64,000 bases of DNA. Origin: an uncultured Bacteroidales bacterium. Its GTDB lineage: Bacteria; Bacteroidota; Bacteroidia; Bacteroidales; WCHB1-69. Of the stretch, positions 42,687-51,306 are shown in pieces (within the stretch, counting starts at the first letter, position 1; every line of letters starts with the position of its first letter). The translations under genes and the position numbers were made by a program. Location: NCBI GenBank assembly GCA_934699095.1, contig CAKUVI010000008.1, forward strand, positions 1 to 64,000, read 5' to 3'. The notes beneath the pieces were generated by a model. That model was not told the origin of the DNA and did no database searches. It was given only the letters and a program-made list of their open reading frames with translations.

Positions 42687-43658
42687 CTAACTATTTTGGA
42701 TGAAATACTCTGTAACAGCCTGCAAATAAGTCCTGGAAATAGGAATTTTCGGAAGTCCTGAGACTCCAAAATCAAGATAAGGTCCGTCTTTTTCTCTACG
42801 AAGCAGAGCTATATTGCTAAAATTGACGACATAACTGCGGTGGCAACGCAGGAATCCGTATTTTTCCAGCTTGTCGAACTGTTTTTTCAGGGAACTTCTC
42901 ATGGTAAAACGCTCGATATTCTCCTTATCCCTGTAGTAAATATTAATGTAATTCTCGGCTGATTCAATGTAAAAAATGTTATTCAGAAGAAGGGAAATCT
43001 GCAATTCTTCTTTTTCATCCAGAAAATTAAAGATCTTTCCCTTTTCAGTATCAGTGTCAACTTTGGAGGATACACCTGAATGGTCGTGGTTCAATTTGTC
43101 GCCAATATCCCTTGTATTGTCATTGTTTGGGGGGGTAATATGGTTGTCCAAGACAAAATCATCGCCAACAAAATCGTCGCTTTTGATATCAGTCAAGACC
43201 ATCAGCTTTTTGTTTTTGTCAATCATGCTGAAAAAAAGGTGAGATATAAGTGTCGGTATTGAGATTATGAGCGGAACATAGAGTAAGGTTCTTGAGAAAA
43301 TCTCTCTGAATCCGCGGTTGTCGCCGACAAAATAACGGCAGATAATGGCGTAGAGGAAAGCGATCAAGAGAACTTCGATTATTTGCCACGCGACGTACCA
43401 GAACACAATCAGTCCCTTTTTCCTGTGGACATAGTACATCAAGATTCTGCTCAGCATCAGCACGACAATACCACCTATTGTGATTATCAGGGTGTCGGTG
43501 AATAATTCAATGCGGGAATAGTCTTGAAGATTGTACCATGCTCCCTTGAATGGTGTAAAGACGTTGACGAACACGAGGGTATATGAAAAGACAAAGACAA
43601 GATAATATATTATATTGTCTTTAGAGACATAGAAATCCGGTATTTTTTTGGTAACCAT
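42687..43658 (-). CDS. Membrane-bound LytTR-type transcription regulator
   Basis: The 323-residue protein has four transmembrane segments in the first ~150 residues (IIYYLVFVFSYTLVFVNVF, LIITIGGIVVLMLSRILMYY and two more). A polar linker of about 70 residues follows, and then a LytTR DNA-binding domain (IFYIESAENYINIYY, MRSSLKKQFDKLEKYGFLRCHRSYVVN, GLPKIPISRTYLQAV). There is no receiver domain, so the membrane part may itself sense a signal. nth follows after four bases. Paired direct repeats lie upstream at 43719 and 43739 and may be its binding sites. Confidence 0.88.
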   Translation of the reverse strand: MVTKKIPDFYVSKDNIIYYLVFVFSYTLVFVNVFTPFKGAWYNLQDYSRIELFTDTLIITIGGIVVLMLSRILMYYVHRKKGLIVFWYVAWQIIEVLLIAFLYAIICRYFVGDNRGFREIFSRTLLYVPLIISIPTLISHLFFSMIDKNKKLMVLTDIKSDDFVGDDFVLDNHITPPNNDNTRDIGDKLNHDHSGVSSKVDTDTEKGKIFNFLDEKEELQISLLLNNIFYIESAENYINIYYRDKENIERFTMRSSLKKQFDKLEKYGFLRCHRSYVVNFSNIALLRREKDGPYLDFGVSGLPKIPISRTYLQAVTEYFIQNS

Positions 43659-43677
43659 ACAACATCTTTTATCACTG

Positions 43678-43685
43678 CAAAACTA
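43678..43685 (-). promoter_or_regulatory. Bacteroidota-type -7 element of the LytTR gene
   Basis: TAGTTTTGCAG on the minus strand, 20 bases before the LytTR ATG. Confidence 0.55.
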
Positions 43686-43718
43686 CAAAAAATAATTTAA
43701 CTATGGGATTATTTTTAA

Positions 43719-43749
43719 ATTTCGTCCCTGTATATTGCATTTCGTCCCT
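43719..43749. promoter_or_regulatory. Paired direct repeats, candidate LytTR binding site
   Basis: ATTTCGTCCCT occurs at 43719-43729 and again at 43739-43749, a 20-base period that puts both copies on one face of the helix. LytTR proteins bind such paired direct repeats, and the E. coli YpdB site (GGCATTTCAT twice) is similar in sequence. The pair lies 34 bases upstream of the LytTR -7 element and about 70 bases upstream of the acyl-CoA synthetase promoter region, so it could control either gene or both. Confidence 0.5.
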
Positions 43750-43869
43750 AACTATTTGAAATATATTCAATTATATCGATTTTCATCACTTTTAAAAAAT
43801 AAAACGCAAAAATAATTGTCTCTTTGCAAGCCTGAAATTTCGATGAATAAATACAAAATCAAACTTATA

Positions 43870-45660
43870 ATGGACAGAAAAATAGAAGTACCCAAGAGGA
43901 TTTTCGACCTTATGCTTCAGTACGAGGCAAAGTATCCCGAGCAGCGTATTGCTTTGTCGGGAAAGACGGGTAAGAACAAATGGAACAGCTATTCTCCCAA
44001 GCAGTACCGTGAAGCGGCCAACACATTGAGTTTCGCTCTTCTTGCCAAGGGCATAGCGCCTGGCGACAAGGTGGCTATCATCTCCACCAACCGTCCTGAG
44101 TGGACCATCATGCAGATGGCAGTCACACAGATAGGCGGCATCCTGGTGCCGATATACCCCACGATCACAGCCGACGACTACCGATACATATTGAACCATT
44201 GCGAAGCCAAGCTCCTTCTCATGGAAGGTGAGATCGTGATGCGCAAGATACAGTCTGTTCAGGACGACTTGAAATATCTGAAAGAGACATACACCTTTGT
44301 TGACAGAAAAGAATACCCCTATTTGGAGCAATTGATGGAGTTCGGCAGGTCGAACGAGAACATGCCCGAGTTGGAGGCGCGTCGTGCGGAGGTCAACGAA
44401 AGCCAATGCGCGATGATAATATACACATCAGGCACCACTGGCACACCGAAAGGCGTGATGCTTTCACACAAGAATATAATGTCGCAGCTCGCCAATCTGG
44501 TGCAAATCCCTTCGTCATGGTCTAAGCGCGGCCTCAGCTTCCTGCCGTTGTGCCACGCTTACGAGAACATGATTGTACTCCTGTACCAGTGTCTTGGCAT
44601 GACGGTGTTCTATGTATCCAACTTGGCTACTATCGCTGAGGCGATGCGCGAGGTTCACCCGACGATGATGACAGCCGTGCCGCGCGTCCTGGAGAAGTTC
44701 TACGAGAAAATCGTTGCTTCAGGCAAGACAAAGACAGGAGCGGCGCGCTCGATATTCGAGTGGGCACTCAATCTTGCACTTCAGTACAACATCGAGGCCG
44801 AAGACAGGACTGCTTGGTACAACGCCCAGCACAAATTGGCCGACAAGCTGGTTTACAGCAAGATACGCCAAGGACTCGGGGCTGAGGATTTCGACATACT
44901 CGTGTCTGGCGCCGCTTCGCTCCAACCAAAGCTCTGCTCGTTCTTCTCAGCAATCGGAATGCCTGTGTTTGAGGGCTACGGAATGACGGAGACCTCGCCC
45001 GTGATAGCAGTCTCATGCCGCGAGAAGTACGGCCGCGAGGCCAACACCGTGGGATTCCCGCTCGGCGGCGTGGAAGTAGAGATCGCCGACAACGGCGAGA
45101 TCATCTGCCGCGGACACAATGTCATGATGGGGTACTACAAGAACGAGGAACAGACCAAGGAGATAATCGATGAAGGCGGATGGCTCCACACAGGCGACCT
45201 CGGCAAGTTCACCGAGCGCGGCCAACTTGTAATCACCGGACGCGTTAAAAACATCTTCAAGACCTCCATGGGCAAATATGTCAACCCTCAGATCATCGAA
45301 GAGAAAATGGTGCTCTCCAAATACATCGACCAGATAGTGGTGCTCGGCGAGAACCAGAAGTTCGTGGCCGCTCTCATCGTGCCCGACTTCTCTGCTGTGA
45401 AAGAGTGGTGCGACAACGAGAAGATCGCCTACACGCAACCGTCAGAGATGATACATAACCTCAATGTCAGAAACCTCATCAAAAGTGAGATCAACAAATA
45501 CAATCAGGAACTCAGCAAGACAGAAAACGTCGTCAAATTCGAACTTTTGGCCGATGAATGGTCAACCGACAACGGCATGCTGACACCAACATTGAAAGTA
45601 AAGAGAAAAAAGATCTCAGAGAAGTACGCCGACTTGATCCAAAAGATCTTTGAGGATTAA
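43870..45660 (+). CDS. Long-chain acyl-CoA synthetase (AMP-forming)
   Basis: The enzyme activates fatty acids to acyl-CoA through acyl-AMP. From the ATG at 43870 the protein has 596 residues, with the P-loop IIYTSGTTGTPKGVMLSHKN, the A5 motif GYGMTETSP, GWLHTGDLGKF and the linker GRVKNIFKTSMGKYVNP. The C-terminal lysine region is PTLKVKRKKI. An upstream ATG at 43843 in frame (nine residues longer) is also possible, and the weak promoter-like TCTCTTTGC at 43819-43827 would allow either. A terminator follows at 45696. Confidence 0.92.
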   Translation: MDRKIEVPKRIFDLMLQYEAKYPEQRIALSGKTGKNKWNSYSPKQYREAANTLSFALLAKGIAPGDKVAIISTNRPEWTIMQMAVTQIGGILVPIYPTITADDYRYILNHCEAKLLLMEGEIVMRKIQSVQDDLKYLKETYTFVDRKEYPYLEQLMEFGRSNENMPELEARRAEVNESQCAMIIYTSGTTGTPKGVMLSHKNIMSQLANLVQIPSSWSKRGLSFLPLCHAYENMIVLLYQCLGMTVFYVSNLATIAEAMREVHPTMMTAVPRVLEKFYEKIVASGKTKTGAARSIFEWALNLALQYNIEAEDRTAWYNAQHKLADKLVYSKIRQGLGAEDFDILVSGAASLQPKLCSFFSAIGMPVFEGYGMTETSPVIAVSCREKYGREANTVGFPLGGVEVEIADNGEIICRGHNVMMGYYKNEEQTKEIIDEGGWLHTGDLGKFTERGQLVITGRVKNIFKTSMGKYVNPQIIEEKMVLSKYIDQIVVLGENQKFVAALIVPDFSAVKEWCDNEKIAYTQPSEMIHNLNVRNLIKSEINKYNQELSKTENVVKFELLADEWSTDNGMLTPTLKVKRKKISEKYADLIQKIFED

Positions 45661-45695
45661 GGGTACTGTTTCTGGGATTCATTTTGTGTGTTGTG

Positions 45696-45735
45696 GCAAA
45701 GGAGGCGTCCAAAAACGATGCCTTCTTTGCTTTTT
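45696..45735 (+). terminator. Rho-independent terminator of the acyl-CoA synthetase gene
   Basis: GCAAAGGAGGC pairs with GCCTTCTTTGC (one G-U pair) and is followed by TTTTT, 36 bases after the stop. Confidence 0.8.
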
Positions 45736-45743
45736 AAATGCCT

Positions 45744-47261
45744 CTAAAAAAGAGCCTTGACACCAAAATGAACCTTTCCCGTCTTCAACGACAGATGGTT
45801 GCCGCGCTGACGAGGCAATGCGTACTCAAAGTAGAAAATGCCGCTCCTGACACCGACGTTCACGCCAAGTCCGAAGCCGAACGGCGAATCCTGAAGATAC
45901 CCGCCGTGGGCGAAACGCTCATAGCTGCCTCCATCAAAGAAAAGATGGAAATCTGAATTCCGGCCGAAAAGATACCTGAGCTCCGCAGAATAGAGAAGAT
46001 ACGTTGTGGCCAACAATTCGTTCTGCGAAAAACCCCTGATCAGCTGTTCACCTCCGATCCTGTACATCTCATTCTGATATGATTTTCCGCCGCCGATAGT
46101 GCCGGCCTGAGCTCTTAAAACAACAGTAAACATCTTATATACAGGTATATAGCCCACCACCCTGCTCCGTAACTGATAGTTGGTGCCGCGAACATCGCCA
46201 ACATTTGCATCAGCGTCAATCACACGATTGCCGGCCGAAGCCTCCAACATGACCTCAAACCCTTTCCGAGGATTGTATTTATAGTCCAAATACGACACAT
46301 TCAGCGTCAAGCCGTAGCGCAATGTACGAAACCCGACATACATTGAGCTTACTATATCTTCTTTGTTTCCAAGTGTTTGGGATTTACTATATTTAAAAAA
46401 CGGCCTCAACGAACAGTCCTCAAAAAAATGATACGGAATGCCGAAACCATAGTCCAGATTCAAATAGGAGGTGTCGTGCTTGTCTAACGAAAAGTTTGCG
46501 TCAACACCAAACCTTGTGTAAAAAAGGTATGGAAAATCAACATTAAGACTCAGAAATTGAGAATATCTCTCACTGCTGTACCATCTTGCGGAAAAAGATT
46601 CCCCCACATTGAAGAGATTCTGCAAATCGAGGGATAGTTCACCCGTCACGGAAAGTCTTCCCGACAGAGTGCTGACAGGCTGAAATCCGATATATCCGTC
46701 GAAACGGTTGGTTTTGCGCTTGTCGAGATAGAGATAGAGCACGGTTTTGTCATTCTCGAAGGAGAGACCTGACGGCTGCGCTTCGGCAACAAACGGCAGT
46801 GCGTTGAGGCGGCGGCTGATTCTGCTTACAACGCGCTCATTATATGCACTTTTTCGGCGAATACCGAGATACGGACATAGAAAACTCTGACGAATCTTGG
46901 ATGACCCTTTCACAACCATGGAATCTACTGTGACGAAACGGTTTTTATTGACAACCAGATTGTAAACAGGTATGGTGTCATTTGTCCAGGACGTCTGTAT
47001 TGAGACGTCAGCGAAAGGATAGCCTCTGTTTTCAAGGTATGAGATAACCTTCTGAGAAAGTTCCTCGTAATCGTAAAGAGACAAATTCCGTATTGAATTC
47101 TGACTGTATCCGGCTTTTTGAAGGATGGATTGTCCAGAGGAATCGCAACGCAGGGACATATTGCGCAAAAAAGCCCTTTCATCGCTATTTGTCTGCGAAA
47201 AACAGACAAAAAACGTCAAAACAAAAACGGGCAATATAGACAATCTCTTAAAAATCAACAC
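45744..47261 (-). CDS. Omp85-family outer-membrane protein (BamA/TamA-like)
   Basis: Omp85 proteins insert or translocate proteins at the outer membrane. The 505-residue protein has a signal peptide (LPVFVLTFFVCFSQ). POTRA-like modules follow (LSQKVISYLENRGYPFADV, then FVTVDSMVVKGSSKIRQSFL to about residue 180). The 16-strand barrel includes GFEVMLEASAG and the loop-6 motif GGEQLIRGF. The final strand KVHFGVKALF ends in Phe. With only about two POTRA domains it is nearer TamA than BamA in size. Bacteroidota carry several such paralogues, so its client is unknown. Confidence 0.85.
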   Translation of the reverse strand: MLIFKRLSILPVFVLTFFVCFSQTNSDERAFLRNMSLRCDSSGQSILQKAGYSQNSIRNLSLYDYEELSQKVISYLENRGYPFADVSIQTSWTNDTIPVYNLVVNKNRFVTVDSMVVKGSSKIRQSFLCPYLGIRRKSAYNERVVSRISRRLNALPFVAEAQPSGLSFENDKTVLYLYLDKRKTNRFDGYIGFQPVSTLSGRLSVTGELSLDLQNLFNVGESFSARWYSSERYSQFLSLNVDFPYLFYTRFGVDANFSLDKHDTSYLNLDYGFGIPYHFFEDCSLRPFFKYSKSQTLGNKEDIVSSMYVGFRTLRYGLTLNVSYLDYKYNPRKGFEVMLEASAGNRVIDADANVGDVRGTNYQLRSRVVGYIPVYKMFTVVLRAQAGTIGGGKSYQNEMYRIGGEQLIRGFSQNELLATTYLLYSAELRYLFGRNSDFHLFFDGGSYERFAHGGYLQDSPFGFGLGVNVGVRSGIFYFEYALPRQRGNHLSLKTGKVHFGVKALF

Positions 47262-47305
47262 TTTACAAAACCATAAAATTAAACTGCGAACTTACAATTT
47301 TTACG

Positions 47306-47313
47306 TATCTTTG
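47306..47313 (+). promoter_or_regulatory. Bacteroidota-type -7 element of the small lipoprotein gene
   Basis: TATCTTTGCACG lies 31 bases before the small lipoprotein ATG and matches the preferred consensus exactly. Confidence 0.65.
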
Positions 47314-47343
47314 CACGTTTATTAAGAAAATAAATAACTGAAT

Positions 47344-47481
47344 ATGAAGAAAATTATTGCAGCACTCGCAGCTTTTATGGTTTTGGTGGCCGTTTTTTCA
47401 TCATGTGACACACAGCACAGATGTGCCGCTTACGGGCATTATTCATACGTACCGACGGAGGTCACCAATCAGATAGACTAA
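47344..47481 (+). CDS. Small lipoprotein (45 residues)
   Basis: The product has a lipoprotein signal peptide (MKKIIAALAAFMVLVAVFSS) with the lipobox cysteine at residue 21. A mature part of only about 25 residues follows, CDTQHRCAAYGHYSYVPTEV and TNQID. A strong promoter element and the lipobox support a real gene. A downstream membrane-protein gene starts four bases after its stop, so the two are co-transcribed. The function is unknown. Confidence 0.75.
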   Translation: MKKIIAALAAFMVLVAVFSSCDTQHRCAAYGHYSYVPTEVTNQID

Positions 47482-47485
47482 TACC

Positions 47486-48253
47486 ATGAGTTCGCTCCCG
47501 ACTCCCATAGCCATTGTCCGCACATTTCTGCTAACAATGGCTTTTGTGTGCTTTCTGCAGTTCGCGGGGCGCAGCCAGGATGTTGGCGAATATCATCATG
47601 ACGTGACCGTAAAGGAGTGGAATTTTTCCATCTTCGCACATACTAACGGGTTGGGAGTTGGATTCAGGCACGGCCGCACGCCAGACCTTTACAACAAGCA
47701 TTTCTGGGAGGTTGAGCTCATGTTCAACAAGCACTTCAAGTCTGTCAGGAGCGTCAATTCCTTCTTTTATGATGTACGGCCATTGAGATACGGGCAACTC
47801 TGTTCCCTCTTTTTCCTGCAGGCCGGCTACGGATACCAACGCACGTTGCACATGAAGCCTTACTGGGGCGGTGTACAGGTCAACTACATACTCTCCGGCG
47901 GTCCGTTGTTGGGCATCGCCATCCCCAATTATGTGGAAGTGCTGAACTACAACACAGGATTTGCGGAAATTGTGCGCTATGACCCCGACAAGCACAACAT
48001 GAACAACCTCATAGGCGGCGCCGGTCTTTTCACCGGAATCCTGCAGACATATTTCAGACCTGGTTTTTATGCGAAGACAGGGGTTAACTTCGACTTCGCA
48101 AAGAGCGACTATCTGCTGCGTGCCTTTGAGGTCGGAGTGCAGATTCAAATGGTGTTCCCATTCATCCAGCAGATGGCATTCAATCCTGCAAAACCATTCT
48201 ATCTTACTGGTTATTTGGCATTTAACTTCGGAAAGAAGAAAGGAAGGTACTAA
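47486..48253 (+). CDS. Uncharacterised outer-membrane protein, co-transcribed with the small lipoprotein
   Basis: The 255-residue protein has an N-terminal hydrophobic signal (TFLLTMAFVCFLQFAGRSQ). It continues with amphipathic strands and aromatic-rich turns typical of a beta barrel (WNFSIFAHTNGLGVGFRHG, LFFLQAGYGYQRTLHMK, RPGFYAKTGVNFDFAKSD, FYLTGYLAFNFGKKKGRY). I do not recognise the family. It starts four bases after the small lipoprotein. Its stop abuts the stop of aroA on the other strand with no gap. Confidence 0.75.
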   Translation: MSSLPTPIAIVRTFLLTMAFVCFLQFAGRSQDVGEYHHDVTVKEWNFSIFAHTNGLGVGFRHGRTPDLYNKHFWEVELMFNKHFKSVRSVNSFFYDVRPLRYGQLCSLFFLQAGYGYQRTLHMKPYWGGVQVNYILSGGPLLGIAIPNYVEVLNYNTGFAEIVRYDPDKHNMNNLIGGAGLFTGILQTYFRPGFYAKTGVNFDFAKSDYLLRAFEVGVQIQMVFPFIQQMAFNPAKPFYLTGYLAFNFGKKKGRY

Positions 48254-49405
48254 TCATTCAACTAACTGCGACAGAAGGGTCGGATAAGATTTCGAGATAC
48301 AGCTAACATCGTCGATTCTGTTTTCCCCCGTTTTACCCGTCAACAACAGGAAAGCCATGGCCAAACGGTGGTCTTGTCTTGAGCAAAAAAAGCTATCGGA
48401 AAAATCATTGTTTTCATAACCACAGATCCTCATAAAATCCTCATTATAAGATATTTCAGCGAATGGTGCAAGCTGAATTGCAAGTTCGTGGAGTCTGTCT
48501 GATTCCTTGAAGCGCAGGTTTCCCACGTTCAGGAATGTGAAGTCGGCCGGCAGTGCGCAAGCCAGCGCAGCCAAGACAGGCACGAGATCCAGATTCTGGC
48601 TCATGTCGAAAGTTTTCACAGGCTTGTCTCCAGGTTTCTGGAAGCGGAAATCGACCGTGTCGCAGTGAGACGAGACATTGCCGCCGAGTTCAGAGAACCA
48701 CTTTGCCACGAGCGAATCCTCCTGAACCGATTCGAGAGAGAGCGGATGGAGCGAATACGAATTGTCTGGATGGAGGCAGGAGTGTGCAAACCAGAAGGCC
48801 GCCGCGCTCCAGTCGCCCGGTTCGCCCAAATCTGCAAACATCTGCTTTTCAACACCTTGAACAGTAACATCAAAATCAGGAACGCATGACAATGACATTT
48901 TGGCATACGACAAGGAGGGTATTTTCGACGAAAGGAGGTTGACTTTATGGAGATTCATCAGCGGTGCGGCGAGGATCAGTGCCGAGACAAATTGGGAAGA
49001 GAGAGATGCATCGACGGATAATTCTCTCACGTTCATTGTTTTTCCTTCAATTACGATATTGTCCTCTACTTTTTCAACTGAGGCTCCGGCCGAGTTCAGG
49101 GCATCGATGAGCGGGGATAGAGGGCGTTGCATGAGTCGGGGCGTACCGGAGATCACGGTATGGAGCGGCAAGGCGGCGGCCACAGCGGTGATGAAGCGCA
49201 GAGCGGCACCGCAATCCTCCACGTTGACTTTCACGGTGGCGCACTTGTCAGCATGTTGAAGAGCCTCAAGGGCGCGCCGCACCACGACCACGTCGTTGCA
49301 GTCGTCGTCTTTGAGCAGCGGCAACGCGCGACCGCGCACAAAATCAGCGATCATAAGGCGGATCTTGACGCTCTTGTTGTCTGGTAATTTGATATTGTAA
49401 TGCAC
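48254..49405 (-). CDS. aroA: 3-phosphoshikimate 1-carboxyvinyltransferase (EPSP synthase), divergent short form
   Basis: AroA joins phosphoenolpyruvate to shikimate-3-phosphate in aromatic amino acid synthesis. The 383-residue protein is about 40 residues shorter than E. coli AroA. It keeps RFKESDRLHEL, QDHRLAMAFLL, GTPRLMQRPLSPLIDAL and SSQFVSALILAAPL. The usual N-terminal GSKS motif reads DNKSVKIR and the NAGTAMR segment reads EDCGAALRF, so the substrate-binding loops have drifted. It is the only aromatic-pathway gene here. It is probably the cell's functional EPSP synthase, but activity is unproven. Confidence 0.85.
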   Translation of the reverse strand: MHYNIKLPDNKSVKIRLMIADFVRGRALPLLKDDDCNDVVVVRRALEALQHADKCATVKVNVEDCGAALRFITAVAAALPLHTVISGTPRLMQRPLSPLIDALNSAGASVEKVEDNIVIEGKTMNVRELSVDASLSSQFVSALILAAPLMNLHKVNLLSSKIPSLSYAKMSLSCVPDFDVTVQGVEKQMFADLGEPGDWSAAAFWFAHSCLHPDNSYSLHPLSLESVQEDSLVAKWFSELGGNVSSHCDTVDFRFQKPGDKPVKTFDMSQNLDLVPVLAALACALPADFTFLNVGNLRFKESDRLHELAIQLAPFAEISYNEDFMRICGYENNDFSDSFFCSRQDHRLAMAFLLLTGKTGENRIDDVSCISKSYPTLLSQLVE

Positions 49406-49421
49406 TCAGCTGTTTTTTCTG

Positions 49422-49429
49422 CAAAAATA
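49422..49429 (-). promoter_or_regulatory. Bacteroidota-type -7 element of aroA
   Basis: TATTTTTGCAG on the minus strand, 17 bases before the aroA ATG, diverging from the rhomboid promoter. Confidence 0.55.
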
Positions 49430-49463
49430 GCATTTAATGAGACATACAACACCCGTTTTTTAT

Positions 49464-49471
49464 TATTTTTG
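49464..49471 (+). promoter_or_regulatory. Bacteroidota-type -7 element of the rhomboid operon
   Basis: TATTTTTGCAGCC lies 54 bases before the first rhomboid ATG. Confidence 0.55.
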
Positions 49472-49524
49472 CAGCCGCTTTCCCGAGAGGGGAAAGCATA
49501 ATGCACTTTTGAAACAAATCACAT

Positions 49525-50364
49525 ATGGATAACGGACAAATCAGCATGGGCGGTTTCAACATACTGCCGAAAGGGGTCAAGAACCTGCTCATTTTGAACA
49601 TACTTTTCTTCTTTGCCACTTTTGTTTTCGCAAAGACAGGAATCTGCGACCTCAACAAGATATTCGGTCTTCACTATTTTCAGGCCACCGACTTCAAGCC
49701 CTGGCAGTTCATCACCTACATGTTCATGCATGCCGACTTCATGCACATCTTTTTCAACATGTTCGCTCTGTGGATGTTCGGCGCGGCTGTTGAGAACTAT
49801 TGGGGTACCAAGCGTTTTCTTATCTACTATTTGGTTGCCGGCATCGGTGCGGCGCTCACACACTACATCATAACCTATTTCTCTGTCCATCCCACAATGT
49901 CACTGCTGAACACATTTCTGGACAACCCTTCGCTTGAGACATACAGACATCTTGTTGAAAACAACGACAATGCGGCATTCAGGGACATGCTCAACAACAA
50001 CCTCAACTATCTGATTCAGAACCCTGACGGTCTAAACGACGTGGTGGCGGTGACCCTTGACGCCAAGAACAAGTTCCTCAACAGTTTCAACCTGATAGGG
50101 GCCAGCGGTGCAGTTTATGGGCTGCTTCTTGCCTTTGGAATGTTATTCCCTAACTCCACGATATACATCTACTTCTTACTGCCGATCAAGGCTAAATGGT
50201 TCGTTTTGTTCTACGGCCTGCTGGAACTTGGTTACGGTGTAACTGGAACAGCCGACGGAGTGGCGCATTTTGCGCACTTGGGTGGCATGATTTTCGGTTT
50301 GGCACTGATTTTGCTATGGAAAAGGAACGAGAAAAATAACAGAAACTATTATTACAGCAACTAA
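49525..50364 (+). CDS. Rhomboid-family intramembrane serine protease (first of two)
   Basis: Rhomboids cleave transmembrane substrates within the membrane. The 279-residue protein has six transmembrane segments. The conserved WQFITYMFMHADFMHIFFNM holds the oxyanion-side His and Asn. The catalytic serine is in IGASGAVYGLL and the catalytic histidine in VAHFAHLGGMIFG. A soluble insertion of about 70 residues (about 125-195) between transmembrane segments 3 and 4 is larger than in E. coli GlpG. A second rhomboid gene follows after six bases. Confidence 0.93.
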   Translation: MDNGQISMGGFNILPKGVKNLLILNILFFFATFVFAKTGICDLNKIFGLHYFQATDFKPWQFITYMFMHADFMHIFFNMFALWMFGAAVENYWGTKRFLIYYLVAGIGAALTHYIITYFSVHPTMSLLNTFLDNPSLETYRHLVENNDNAAFRDMLNNNLNYLIQNPDGLNDVVAVTLDAKNKFLNSFNLIGASGAVYGLLLAFGMLFPNSTIYIYFLLPIKAKWFVLFYGLLELGYGVTGTADGVAHFAHLGGMIFGLALILLWKRNEKNNRNYYYSN

Positions 50365-50370
50365 TCACAA

Positions 50371-51306
50371 ATGGCAAACAACCCTTTCCAGAACAGTTAC
50401 GGCAACCGTTACCAGAATTCGTTTTTCGAAAACATCAAAGCCTTTGTCAAGAATCCGTCTTGGCTGAACCGTCTCATAGTGATAAACGCGGGCGTTTTCA
50501 TCTTTTTCTGGCTGTTGCGGATAGTGATGAGAATCATCGGTTTTCTGTTCCAGAGCCAGGCGGTCAATTATGTTGACCTGTTCGTGAGATGGCTCTCGTG
50601 TCCAGCCGACTTCACCACCCTGTTGCACCGTCCTTGGAGCATTTTCACGGCCTTGTTCATCCACGCCAACTTCTGGCATCTGTTCTTCAACATGGTCATG
50701 TTCTACGTCATAGGGCGGATATTCCTCGAGTACATGAACGAAAGGCACCTGCTTTTGGTCTATTTTTTAGGGGGCATTTTCGGGAACCTTGTCTATATGG
50801 CCGCATACAACATATTTCCGGCTTTCTCAGGGATTGTTCCCGTGTCGTATGCCGTGGGCGCATCGGGCAGCGTCATGGCAGTGATGGCCGCCATAACAGC
50901 CTATCGTCCAAGACACGAGATAAACTTCCTGTTGGTAGGCCGAATCTCGTTGGTAGCCTTGGCGATATGCTTCATAATAGCCGACATCATCTCCATTCCG
51001 AGAGGTAATGCTGGAGGGCATTTCGCACATATCGGCGGTTTCTTGTTCGGACTCGCATACATAGCATCCCTCAAAAAAAGGGTTGACAGCTATCAAACAA
51101 AGAGAAGGGATGAGAGTGTTGGCAGAAAATCCAAATACTATGTGTCGAGGGAGAGCGGCCGGCCTTTGAGCGACGAGGAGTACAACGCCCGGAAACATGA
51201 GGAGAAGATGCGAATCGATGCCATCCTCGACAAAATCTCAAAATACGGCTACGACGCCCTTACTGCAGAAGAGAAAGATTTCCTGTTTCACTATTCAAAC
51301 AAATAA
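50371..51306 (+). CDS. Rhomboid-family intramembrane serine protease (second), with C-terminal DUF6576-like tail
   Basis: The 311-residue protein has the rhomboid core with FTALFIHANFWHLFFNM, the catalytic serine in GASGSVMAVMAA and the catalytic histidine in HFAHIGGFLFGLAY. Beyond the last transmembrane segment is a soluble cytoplasmic tail of about 75 residues. It contains SGRPLSDEEYNARKHEEKMR and ends in GYDALTAEEKDFLFHYS, a conserved tail motif among Bacteroidota rhomboids. The EEP-family gene starts within its stop (TAATG), so three genes are coupled. Confidence 0.93.
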   Translation: MANNPFQNSYGNRYQNSFFENIKAFVKNPSWLNRLIVINAGVFIFFWLLRIVMRIIGFLFQSQAVNYVDLFVRWLSCPADFTTLLHRPWSIFTALFIHANFWHLFFNMVMFYVIGRIFLEYMNERHLLLVYFLGGIFGNLVYMAAYNIFPAFSGIVPVSYAVGASGSVMAVMAAITAYRPRHEINFLLVGRISLVALAICFIIADIISIPRGNAGGHFAHIGGFLFGLAYIASLKKRVDSYQTKRRDESVGRKSKYYVSRESGRPLSDEEYNARKHEEKMRIDAILDKISKYGYDALTAEEKDFLFHYSNK

